Below, piece after piece: positions 42,988 to 49,681 of a stretch of DNA of 64,000 nt. The notes beneath the pieces were generated by a model that ran no database searches, had not been told where the DNA came from, and was given only the letters and a program-made list of their open reading frames with translations. Every line of letters begins with the position of its first letter. Positions within the stretch are counted from its first letter, which is position 1. The stretch lies in assembly GCA_002507545.1 (NCBI GenBank), contig DAVR01000026.1, positions 62,001 to 126,000 on the forward strand, given 5' to 3'. The position numbers and the translations under genes were made by a program. Source of the stretch: Archaeoglobus sp. UBA230. Lineage in GTDB: Archaea; Halobacteriota; Archaeoglobi; Archaeoglobales; Archaeoglobaceae.

Positions 42988-43607
42988 TGATTTCAGAAAA
43001 AGCTGAGAACAGTTTGCGAGAAATCTGGATGGCTGAGGAGGAGGGCAAGAGGGTTGATGCAAGCACTGTTGAGGCAAATGTGCTTGAGGAGCTGAAGAGG
43101 GAGAGGCTTGTGGATGAAGAGGGTGGAAAGCTGATTTTCACTGAAGAGGGTAAGAAGAGGGCAGAGAAGATCGTAAGGCTGCACAGACTTGCCGAGAGGC
43201 TTCTCAGTGATATCCTCGGGTTTAAGGATGTAGAGGAGCATGCGTGCAGGTTCGAGCATCTCATTGATGATGAGGCAGAGGAGGCGATATGCACCCTTTT
43301 AGGACATCCTCAAGTGTGTCCCCATGGCAGGGCAATTCCAAGTGGAGGTTGTTGTATTGCAAAAGAAACGGAAGTTGAAAGGGTGATTTACAGGCTCAGC
43401 GAGCTATCACCGGGTGATGAGGGAGAGGTGAAATACACCGTTGCAGATGACAGAGAAACGAGGATGTTGATATCAGCTGGCATAATTCCGGGAACTGAGT
43501 TTAAAGTGATAAGAGTTTACCCAGCCTTTGTAATTCAAATCGAAAACACTCAATTTGCCCTTGACAAGAAAATTGCCGAGTGTATATACGTTGTGAGGAA
43601 AAGTTGA
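42987..43607 (+). CDS. DtxR-family repressor with C-terminal FeoA/SH3-like domain
   Basis: The 206-residue protein has a winged-helix N terminus, a dimerisation helix (VRLHRLAERLLSDILGFKDV), metal ligands (EEHACRFEHLIDDEAEEAICTLLGHP with Cys, Glu, His as in the DtxR primary/ancillary sites) and a C-terminal FeoA-like domain (LSELSPGDEGEVKYTV, IIPGTEFKVI). This gene probably senses Fe(II) and represses feoB and, via the box at 60069, FTR1. A GTG at 42984 is an alternative start. Confidence 0.87.
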   Translation: MISEKAENSLREIWMAEEEGKRVDASTVEANVLEELKRERLVDEEGGKLIFTEEGKKRAEKIVRLHRLAERLLSDILGFKDVEEHACRFEHLIDDEAEEAICTLLGHPQVCPHGRAIPSGGCCIAKETEVERVIYRLSELSPGDEGEVKYTVADDRETRMLISAGIIPGTEFKVIRVYPAFVIQIENTQFALDKKIAECIYVVRKS

Positions 43608-43885
43608 TGATTAGATTCTTCACGCAGATATGGAGAGCATTGCGGGACTTTTAACACCTCTTCGTCGTGAAAGAGTTTGATGATACCAAAGTTAGAGAGG
43701 AGCTGAAGTTTGAGGAAGTATACAGGGGTGGCGAGGATAAAATTTCCATCGAAGAGCTTTAGAAATGGATATCCGAGGATTGGTTCTTCCGTCAGCGAAA
43801 ACATACTTCAGTGCTGGAGAAGTTCAGGTTTGCAAAAATATTTGATTTGAATTTTAACTTCACATCATATAAAAGCTTTATATGA
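43607..43885 (+). pseudogene. Decayed small gene, two in-frame stops
   Basis: One frame gives MIRFFTQIWRALRDF, TAA at 43652, then HLFVVKEFDDTKVREELKFE and EVYRGGEDKISIEEL, TAG at 43760, then KWISEDWFFRQRKHTSVLEK, ending at TGA 43883. The composition is protein-like, and the ATG overlaps the regulator stop. I do not recognise the family. It looks like a third gene of the feo operon that has decayed, but chance coding potential cannot be excluded. Confidence 0.4.
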
Positions 43886-43923
43886 AAGTATATGCTGGAT
43901 TTCGTGTTTTTGATCTGACTTGA

Positions 43924-43936
43924 TAAACACTGTTAA
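43924..43936. promoter_or_regulatory. TTAAC-N3-GTTAA site, upstream copy (9/10)
   Basis: TAAAC-ACT-GTTAA lies just before the AATTTTATAAAG promoter box of the membrane protein gene at 43968. Confidence 0.55.
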
Positions 43937-43952
43937 TTTTATAAAGTAGAAA

Positions 43953-43965
43953 TTAACAGTGATAA
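43953..43965. promoter_or_regulatory. TTAAC-N3-GTTAA site, downstream copy (9/10)
   Basis: TTAAC-AGT-GATAA ends 2 bases before ATG 43968, over the expected transcript start. With the copy at 43924 this promoter has paired sites. Confidence 0.55.
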
Positions 43966-43967
43966 AT

Positions 43968-44439
43968 ATGGCATTAGTAGGATTGGAAGCGGGAACCCAT
44001 GTTTTTTTTCGCATTGCTGGCAATGCTTGCGGGGGCAACACTTTTCGGCTATCTGATGAAAAAAGGTGTCGAAAACGGTAGAGTGAGGCAGCTTGCAGCA
44101 ATTATTGCAGTTCTCGTCTGGTTGTCGTGGATAACTGCTGCACCTATTTACATGTACGAATACGGAGCGGATAAAGCGCGGATTAAAGCACATCCTGAGA
44201 CTGTAGCGGCACATGGAATAGGTATGGAAATCAAAGAACACGTATTCTACACCGGATTGATACTTGCCACCCTCATACCGATAATTGCATACGGTTCGGA
44301 TGTTAGCGGGAATGATGCTGCAAGGAGACTTTTGCTTTATAGTGTTGTACTGCTGATTCTTGGAGGAGTAATCCTCGATGGCTTTGGAGCGTGGATTTCG
44401 ACAGCAGCAAAAATGGCTTATGCTTTGGGAGGTGGTTGA
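43968..44439 (+). CDS. Four-helix membrane protein, frame interrupted at a T8 run
   Basis: Starting at ATG 43968 the frame gives MALVGLEAGTHVF, and one T fewer in the T8 run at 44002-44009 would continue as FALLAMLAGATLFGYLMKKG. Without that correction only internal ATG 43999 (MFFFALLAML) opens the long frame. The 150-residue product has four hydrophobic segments and charged loops (YEYGADKARIKAHPET; GMEIKEHVFYT) with several His. I do not recognise the family; it forms a pair with the next gene. The slip may be an error, a mutation, or a phase switch. Confidence 0.6.
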
Positions 44440-44440
44440 A

Positions 44441-44761
44441 ATGGATGCGAGAGCCGTTTACGGTGCAACCATCGGTTTTTTCGTATCGGCTTTGTTCAAC
44501 TCAATACTTGTGGTCGTGAAGGAATCAAATGAGAGTGTGCATGACTGGTTGGCAGCTACCTTTTCACACCACTGGCTCGGTCACGGAATTCTGACGATTC
44601 TGGTGTTCCTGATCTTCACCGGAATTGGGTATTCAATGTCGAAGGAGACGGAACTTGACGGCGGTGCAGCAAACAAGCTGATAGGGTTTGTAGTCGCCGG
44701 AGTTGTGCTGAGCTTTTTGATAATCGCTGGTTACATGACCGCACACTTTTTCAGCGAATAA
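44441..44761 (+). CDS. Three-helix membrane protein, partner of the upstream gene
   Basis: The 106-residue protein starts at ATG 44441 (MDARAVYGATIGFFVSALFN), one base after the upstream stop. Three hydrophobic spans are separated by a His-rich loop (WLAATFSHHWLGHGILTIL) that could bind haem or metal. The family is not recognised. The operon position and the regulon-type operator suggest a membrane component of redox or sulfur metabolism. An upstream open frame exists but lies inside the preceding gene. Confidence 0.65.
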   Translation: MDARAVYGATIGFFVSALFNSILVVVKESNESVHDWLAATFSHHWLGHGILTILVFLIFTGIGYSMSKETELDGGAANKLIGFVVAGVVLSFLIIAGYMTAHFFSE

Positions 44762-44779
44762 TTTACTTTATATTTTTTC
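44762..44779 (+). terminator. T-rich terminator after the membrane pair
   Basis: TTTACTTTATATTTTTTC follows the stop codon, typical of archaeal termination. Confidence 0.5.
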
Positions 44780-44818
44780 TCGAATATCTGACATTCCCAA
44801 ACGAAAAGCTTAAAATTC

Positions 44819-44831
44819 TTAACACTGTTAA
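44819..44831. promoter_or_regulatory. TTAAC-N3-GTTAA site, SepCysS promoter (perfect)
   Basis: TTAAC-ACT-GTTAA lies 8 bases before ATG 44840, with a TTAAAATTC box just upstream. The site overlaps the expected transcript start. Confidence 0.75.
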
Positions 44832-44839
44832 AACAGGTT

Positions 44840-46000
44840 ATGGAAAGACTGGAAAGACCATCGAAGGGCATGATAAACATCCATCCCATTCAGAGGGGTG
44901 GCATTCTTACAGAAGAGGCGAGAAAATTACTTTTGGAGTGGGGAGACGGTTACAGTCTCTGTGACCTGTGCTTTGAAGGTAGGGTTGACCTGATAGATAA
45001 CCCTCCGGTTAAAAAGTTCAAAGAGGAGGTTGCAGAGTTCCTCGGGATGGATGATGTTCGCTTTACCGCTGGAGCGAGACATGCGAAGTTCGTCGCGATG
45101 AGCGGCTTTAGAGGTGCTGTTGTCCTCGACTCCTTAGCCCACTACACCTCCTACATAGCTGCAGAACTCAACAATCTGAAGGTTTACGAGGTGCCCAATA
45201 CTGGCTATCCGGAATTCAGGATAGAGGCAGAGAGGTATGCGGAGACGTTCGAGAGAGTTAAGGAGGAAATAGGGGAGTGGCCTTCCCTTGCCTTGCTCAC
45301 CCACGCTGACTACAGATACGGAAACATTACGGAAGCCAGAAAGGTGGCGAAAATCTGCGAAGAATACGGTATCCCTCTGATTCTCAATGCAGCTTACACC
45401 TCCGGATTGATGGAGGTGAAGGGGGATGAAATTGGGTGCGAGTTTATTGTGGCAAGTGGTCACAAGAGCTGGGCTGCTACAGCTCCGATAGGAATTCTTG
45501 CGACGAGCTTTGAGCTTGCCGAGGAGGTTTTCAGAACCTCAGAGGTGAGGGGGACCTGGAGTGGTAGGGCTTTCACCAAGAAGGAGGTTACCCTCTTTGG
45601 CTGCTCACCCGTTTATGGATTACCACTGATAACCCTCATGGCGTCCTTTCCGAGGGTTAAGGAGAGGGTCAAGAGGTGGAGTAAGGAGGTTGAGAAGGCG
45701 AGGTGGTTTGTGAGAGAGATGGAGAAAATAGAGGGTGTTCAGCTTCTGGGCGAGAGACCTAAGAACCACACCCTGATGAACTTCGAAACTGCATCCTTCA
45801 ACGCCATCGCCAAGAGGCACAGGAGAAGGGGTTACTTCCTCTACCACGAGCTGAAGGAAAGGGGAATTTTCGGCGTGCATCCGGGTATGACGAGAAATGT
45901 CAAGATAAACATCTACGGTTTAAGCTGGAATGAGGTTGAGGTTGTTGCCAACGCTTTCAAGGATATAGCCGAGAAATACGGTTTAGAGGTGGAAGATTGA
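44840..46000 (+). CDS. pscS: Sep-tRNA:Cys-tRNA synthase (SepCysS)
   Basis: The 386-residue PLP enzyme matches the archaeal SepCysS family: MINIHPIQRGGILTEEARK, a conserved Cys-rich loop (GYSLCDLCFEG) and the PLP lysine in VASGHKSWAATAPIG. It converts O-phosphoseryl-tRNA(Cys) to Cys-tRNA(Cys) with a sulfur donor, a step of indirect cysteine synthesis in methanogens and Archaeoglobales. It has its own operator-bearing promoter; co-regulation with TusA/DsrE genes fits sulfur demand. The next gene overlaps by 4 bases. Confidence 0.93.
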   Translation: MERLERPSKGMINIHPIQRGGILTEEARKLLLEWGDGYSLCDLCFEGRVDLIDNPPVKKFKEEVAEFLGMDDVRFTAGARHAKFVAMSGFRGAVVLDSLAHYTSYIAAELNNLKVYEVPNTGYPEFRIEAERYAETFERVKEEIGEWPSLALLTHADYRYGNITEARKVAKICEEYGIPLILNAAYTSGLMEVKGDEIGCEFIVASGHKSWAATAPIGILATSFELAEEVFRTSEVRGTWSGRAFTKKEVTLFGCSPVYGLPLITLMASFPRVKERVKRWSKEVEKARWFVREMEKIEGVQLLGERPKNHTLMNFETASFNAIAKRHRRRGYFLYHELKERGIFGVHPGMTRNVKINIYGLSWNEVEVVANAFKDIAEKYGLEVED

Positions 46001-46920
46001 GCTTCAGAAGATATTTTCAGCTGAAATTTAATCCCGTTGGTGTCAAGCTCGTAGCAAAAGAAATCCAGAACGCAGAGGTGGAGGAGAGGTTCTGCGAGGC
46101 TGTGAGAAGGGCAACGATGAAAAGAATTGTTGCTTCAGCCTTCAACTGTGCTGGAGCAGAGCTATCTCTCTTCCTTGAACCTTTGAAAGGTTCTGAAGCT
46201 GAAGCGGTGGTATTGGAGCCATACCATGAGCAGGGAGACTACGACGTCGTGCTGATTATAGCTACCCCAGACAAACTTATGGAGATTGCGAGGGCTTACA
46301 GACAGATATTTGGCGATTCTGTTGTCGCAAGGTTCAGTGGAGCGAGGGCTGTTTGCGGTGAGGCAACTGCGGATGTTATCAAAACAGGAGAGCCGAACGT
46401 TTCGTTCCTCTGCGACGGAGCGAGGTTTCTCGGTGGCTATGGCAACGATGAGGTCGTCATGGGTTTCCCAGCTCAGACCTTCAAGGAGTTCGAAAGGGCG
46501 ATTACAGCGGGGAGATTGAAGTCCCTATGCGGCTGTCTCACTGATGACTTACCGGAGCATGTCAAGATGGCTTTCATGGCGATGGGGTTTGATAAGGCAA
46601 CAGACCACTTTCTGGGCTACGTTGATGGTTCAATCGTCAATGTTTACGTTTTCAAGGGGGAGGTTTCGAACAGGATTGCTATTTTTGCCAGCGTGAGGTT
46701 CAGAAACGAGGACGAAGCTGAAAAAGCCGTTAATGCACTTTCGGATGATGAAGTCATTGTCTATAGAAGGGAGAATTGGGTTGAGCTTTCGAAGGTTTTA
46801 ACGCTTGATGAAGACATCGGCAGAGCAGTGAGAAGAGATGGATTTGAAAAGTGGTTCATGGCAGAAGTTGAGCGGTTGGCTGCGAGGGCGAAGGAATTGA
46901 GAAAAATTAAACAACAATAA
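45997..46920 (+). CDS. DUF169-family protein
   Basis: The 307-residue protein (COG2043/DUF169) has ARAVCGEATADVIKTGEPNV, FLCDGARFLGGYGNDEVVMG and AGRLKSLCGCLTDDLPEHVK, including clustered cysteines. The family is widespread in anaerobes; no function is established. It starts with TTG overlapping the SepCysS stop codon, so it depends on upstream translation. A Cys or sulfur-related role is guessed from context only. Confidence 0.8.
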   Translation: MSFRRYFQLKFNPVGVKLVAKEIQNAEVEERFCEAVRRATMKRIVASAFNCAGAELSLFLEPLKGSEAEAVVLEPYHEQGDYDVVLIIATPDKLMEIARAYRQIFGDSVVARFSGARAVCGEATADVIKTGEPNVSFLCDGARFLGGYGNDEVVMGFPAQTFKEFERAITAGRLKSLCGCLTDDLPEHVKMAFMAMGFDKATDHFLGYVDGSIVNVYVFKGEVSNRIAIFASVRFRNEDEAEKAVNALSDDEVIVYRRENWVELSKVLTLDEDIGRAVRRDGFEKWFMAEVERLAARAKELRKIKQQ

Positions 46921-47623
46921 CGTTCTTATCCGCTCTCTCCAGAATCTTCTCAATGTTTTCTCTCCCAACACCTCTGTTAACGGCAATTGTGTTCGCCTTG
47001 AATTCTTTAGCGAGTCTTAAAGTATCTTCAACAACATTACCCCTCATAACGACCCTTTCGGCGTTGAGGCTTGCTGCAAGCTCCAAAGTTTCTCTTTCCA
47101 TTCTCTCAAAAGTCTCCTTGGTCTTCTTCGATGAGGCTTCAGGGGGCATCGTTGGCTGGATTATCGCAGCCGCAAGGACGTTTTGAGCCTTTTCTAACCA
47201 TTCAAGTGATCTGGGTTTAGAGGAGGAGTGTATGTAGAGAACCCTGTTAAAGCTGAAGCCTCTTTTTGGGAAGAGCATGACAACATCCCTCTCAAGCAGA
47301 TCACCTGTAATAAGGATGGGAGTGAAGGAGTAAAGGATATGCGGTTTGAAGGATTCGACAGCGTGGATTAGTTCCTCCTCAACGTGACCAAAGGTGATGC
47401 TAAGCCCAAAAACGTTGTAAAACTCCTCAAGGTTTTCTACAAGCTTTTCGGCTCTCTTTATCACCCTTATTTTGTCTCTCGCCATCGAAGTTCTCTCCCC
47501 TCTTTCAGAAACTGGCCTCCCCAATGGCATCCCCGAGCTTCCGTTCTCGAGAATGAGAAGGTAGATATCCTTTGCCTCAAACTTTGGCTCAATTTCTTCC
47601 CTCAGCACGACAACCGCTCTCAT
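46907..47623 (-). CDS. Universal-stress-protein-like protein
   Basis: The 238-residue protein resembles UspA-type domains: VLYIHSSSKPRSLEWLEKAQ, LAASLNAERVVMRGNVVEDT and ANTIAVNRGVGRENIEKILE, near the usual ATP-binding G-x-x-G region (here less canonical). It overlaps the DUF22 gene by 4 bases and the convergent DUF169 gene by 14. It probably works with the DUF22 protein. Family call is moderate. Confidence 0.65.
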   Translation of the reverse strand: MRAVVVLREEIEPKFEAKDIYLLILENGSSGMPLGRPVSERGERTSMARDKIRVIKRAEKLVENLEEFYNVFGLSITFGHVEEELIHAVESFKPHILYSFTPILITGDLLERDVVMLFPKRGFSFNRVLYIHSSSKPRSLEWLEKAQNVLAAAIIQPTMPPEASSKKTKETFERMERETLELAASLNAERVVMRGNVVEDTLRLAKEFKANTIAVNRGVGRENIEKILERADKNVIVV

Positions 47624-48906
47624 CCAACCACCTCCGCAAAGATTTTGCTGAACTCACTTTGCCATTCCTCAAGCCACCTCCAGATGACCTCGTATGGCTG
47701 AACTTCAACGCTGTAGACATTCACAACTCCAAGCAGCTGTCCCCTTTTTATCTCACCATCGAAAACCGGTAAAAAGATAGCCTTATTTATCTCCTTTTTT
47801 TCTTCAACCCTGCTTCTCCTTTTCTCAATTACATCAACAACACTGCCAAAGGCGTTCCGCATTATGTAGAGCGGATAGACTACCGTGTTCTCCTCCAGCT
47901 TTATCGGTCTAATTGCAATCTCCTTAACCTCCCCTCGCCTAACGCGGCAGTTTTCATCAGCTATTATCATCTCCCATCTCGCTATGGTCTTTCTACGGTA
48001 GGCAAATGGACTTATCCTTATCTCCTCTCTTTTTTCGTCCTCGCTAACAATTCTCGCCAGAGTTTCCTCTTTTTCCCTTCTTTTTGCACTGAAGCGCTCC
48101 GTAGCGATATAGTAGACGTTGATGACACCAAGCAAATCCCTCCTCTTTATTCTCCCACTCTTGGTGGGTATGAAAGCGGCTTCGGTTATCCTCTTCTCCT
48201 CTTCGACTTTTCTCCTCCTTCCGGGCTGTATAACGTCCAGCACTGTACCAAGAGGATGCCTCCTTATGGAGAGAGGTGTGACGACAGTGTTCTCAGGCAA
48301 CCTAATTTCCTTGATTTTGATTCTTGCAACAACACCTTCCTCAACATCGCAACTTTCAGCAGCAATTATCGGCTCCCATTCGGCAACATGGCTTCTGAAG
48401 TAGCCGAAGAACCTCGTCCTTATTCTCTCCCTTCTGACCTCTCCTCCATCCTTCCAAGTCAGATTTGCATCAACCATCTCCTCTCTGATCCTTATATCGG
48501 AGGACTTGAATCCGAGTCTCTTTCCTATCACACCCGTTCTGACGAAGAATACCTTCAAAACTCCGACTATATCTCCCTTTTCGACGAATCCATCCTCAAT
48601 CGGCAAAAAAATTGAGTGTGTTATGGTCTTTTCCCCTTCAACCTTAGTCAGACCCCTTTCAACAACGTCAAAGGTTAGACCATGGGCATGCGGCATGATT
48701 GACAGTGGAGCGATTATGGTGTTCTGAGGAATTCTGACCTCTCGTAGCTTGATTAGCCTTACTTCTCCCTTCTTGACCTCTGAACTCTCATCAGCAACGA
48801 GAACTTTCCACTGGGTAAAAGGAGAAATTCTGTAGCTTATTCTGTCTTCCGCAACTCTTCTGTTCCCAATCCTTTTTCCGAGTTCTTCCCAGTAAACAAT
48901 ATCCAT
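47620..48906 (-). CDS. Triple DUF22-domain protein
   Basis: The 428-residue protein contains three tandem copies of about 120 residues (about 20-140, 165-285, 305-415). Each has a W/E-x-x-I/V-A-(D/E)-E start, a G-x-V-x-x-I-x-I-x-x-I strand, ENTVV-P-L-I and an invariant GQLLGVVNVY-like end. This matches the archaeal DUF22 domain, whose function is unknown. It is the first gene of a two-gene operon with the UspA-like protein and has a weak regulon-type site at 48937. Confidence 0.8.
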   Translation of the reverse strand: MDIVYWEELGKRIGNRRVAEDRISYRISPFTQWKVLVADESSEVKKGEVRLIKLREVRIPQNTIIAPLSIMPHAHGLTFDVVERGLTKVEGEKTITHSIFLPIEDGFVEKGDIVGVLKVFFVRTGVIGKRLGFKSSDIRIREEMVDANLTWKDGGEVRRERIRTRFFGYFRSHVAEWEPIIAAESCDVEEGVVARIKIKEIRLPENTVVTPLSIRRHPLGTVLDVIQPGRRRKVEEEKRITEAAFIPTKSGRIKRRDLLGVINVYYIATERFSAKRREKEETLARIVSEDEKREEIRISPFAYRRKTIARWEMIIADENCRVRRGEVKEIAIRPIKLEENTVVYPLYIMRNAFGSVVDVIEKRRSRVEEKKEINKAIFLPVFDGEIKRGQLLGVVNVYSVEVQPYEVIWRWLEEWQSEFSKIFAEVVG

Positions 48907-48936
48907 GATTTTTCAAAACAATATCGCTATAAAAAT

Positions 48937-48949
48937 TTAACGGTGTTTT
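48937..48949. promoter_or_regulatory. Weak TTAAC-N3-GTTAA-like site, DUF22 promoter (8/10)
   Basis: TTAAC-GGT-GTTTT lies 31 bases upstream of the DUF22 start, adjacent to a TTTTTATAG box on the minus strand. Two mismatches. Confidence 0.35.
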
Positions 48950-48977
48950 AACATTATTAAAAATAACATTTTAACAT

Positions 48978-48990
48978 TTAACAATGTTAA
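48978..48990. promoter_or_regulatory. TTAAC-N3-GTTAA site, FmdE promoter (perfect)
   Basis: TTAAC-AAT-GTTAA lies 43 bases before ATG 49033, upstream of GATTTAAAAAAT. It is also in the shared region with the divergent DUF22 gene. Confidence 0.7.
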
Positions 48991-49032
48991 TTTTTCGGAA
49001 AGATTTAAAAAATTTTTGGTGTCTGGATATGC

Positions 49033-49611
49033 ATGAATAGGAACGAGATGCTTGAATTCGCAGCTAAGCTGCACAGCCACCTAAGTCCGGGAGTTGCTCT
49101 GGGCATAAGGATGGCAGAGATTGCATATAAAAAGCTTGGAGTGAACTTCCGCGGGAAAGGACTTGTTGGGATTGCAGAGACAGCAATGTGCCTGCCGGAT
49201 GCCTTACAGGTTGTTGCTGGAACAACACCAGGAAACAGGAACCTGATCATCAGGGATTACGGGAAGCTCGCCCTCTCCATCGTGAGATTCGACACCAAAG
49301 AGGGGTACAGGGTGGCGGTAAAGAAAGGAGCTGCCGAAAAATCGGATTTAATAAAAAAGTTCCTTTTCAGACTTGGAAAGCTGAATAAAGAAGAGGAGAA
49401 GAGGCTTGCTAAAGAATTTCTGAACCTTGAAGAGGAGTTTTTTGACGTTAGGAAGATAAAGATTACGATTCCGGTAGGTGGAACAAAGGAGGCGATAGTA
49501 GAGTGCGATGAATGTGGGGAACTTCAGCCGCTGGACTATGTTGCAGATGTTAACGGCAAAAAGATTTGCATTATGTGTAAAGGAGATCGTTATTTCAAGG
49601 ACTCTTTTTGA
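49033..49611 (+). CDS. FmdE-family protein with zinc-ribbon tail
   Basis: The 192-residue protein matches the FmdE domain (AAKLHSHLSPGVALGIRMAE; ETAMCLPDALQVVAGTTPGN) and ends with a C-terminal CDECGELQP...CIMC zinc ribbon. FmdE co-purifies with molybdenum formylmethanofuran dehydrogenase in methanogens but its relatives are often near other Mo/W enzymes. Here it precedes a molybdopterin reductase operon, so a molybdenum-cofactor or sulfur-insertion role is plausible. It has a regulon-type site. Confidence 0.85.
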   Translation: MNRNEMLEFAAKLHSHLSPGVALGIRMAEIAYKKLGVNFRGKGLVGIAETAMCLPDALQVVAGTTPGNRNLIIRDYGKLALSIVRFDTKEGYRVAVKKGAAEKSDLIKKFLFRLGKLNKEEEKRLAKEFLNLEEEFFDVRKIKITIPVGGTKEAIVECDECGELQPLDYVADVNGKKICIMCKGDRYFKDSF

Positions 49612-49681
49612 GGTCTTCAACCGAAAAATTTAGGGATAAGTTTTATAATATTAATTACAACTGAATAAAGCAGGTGGTGTG

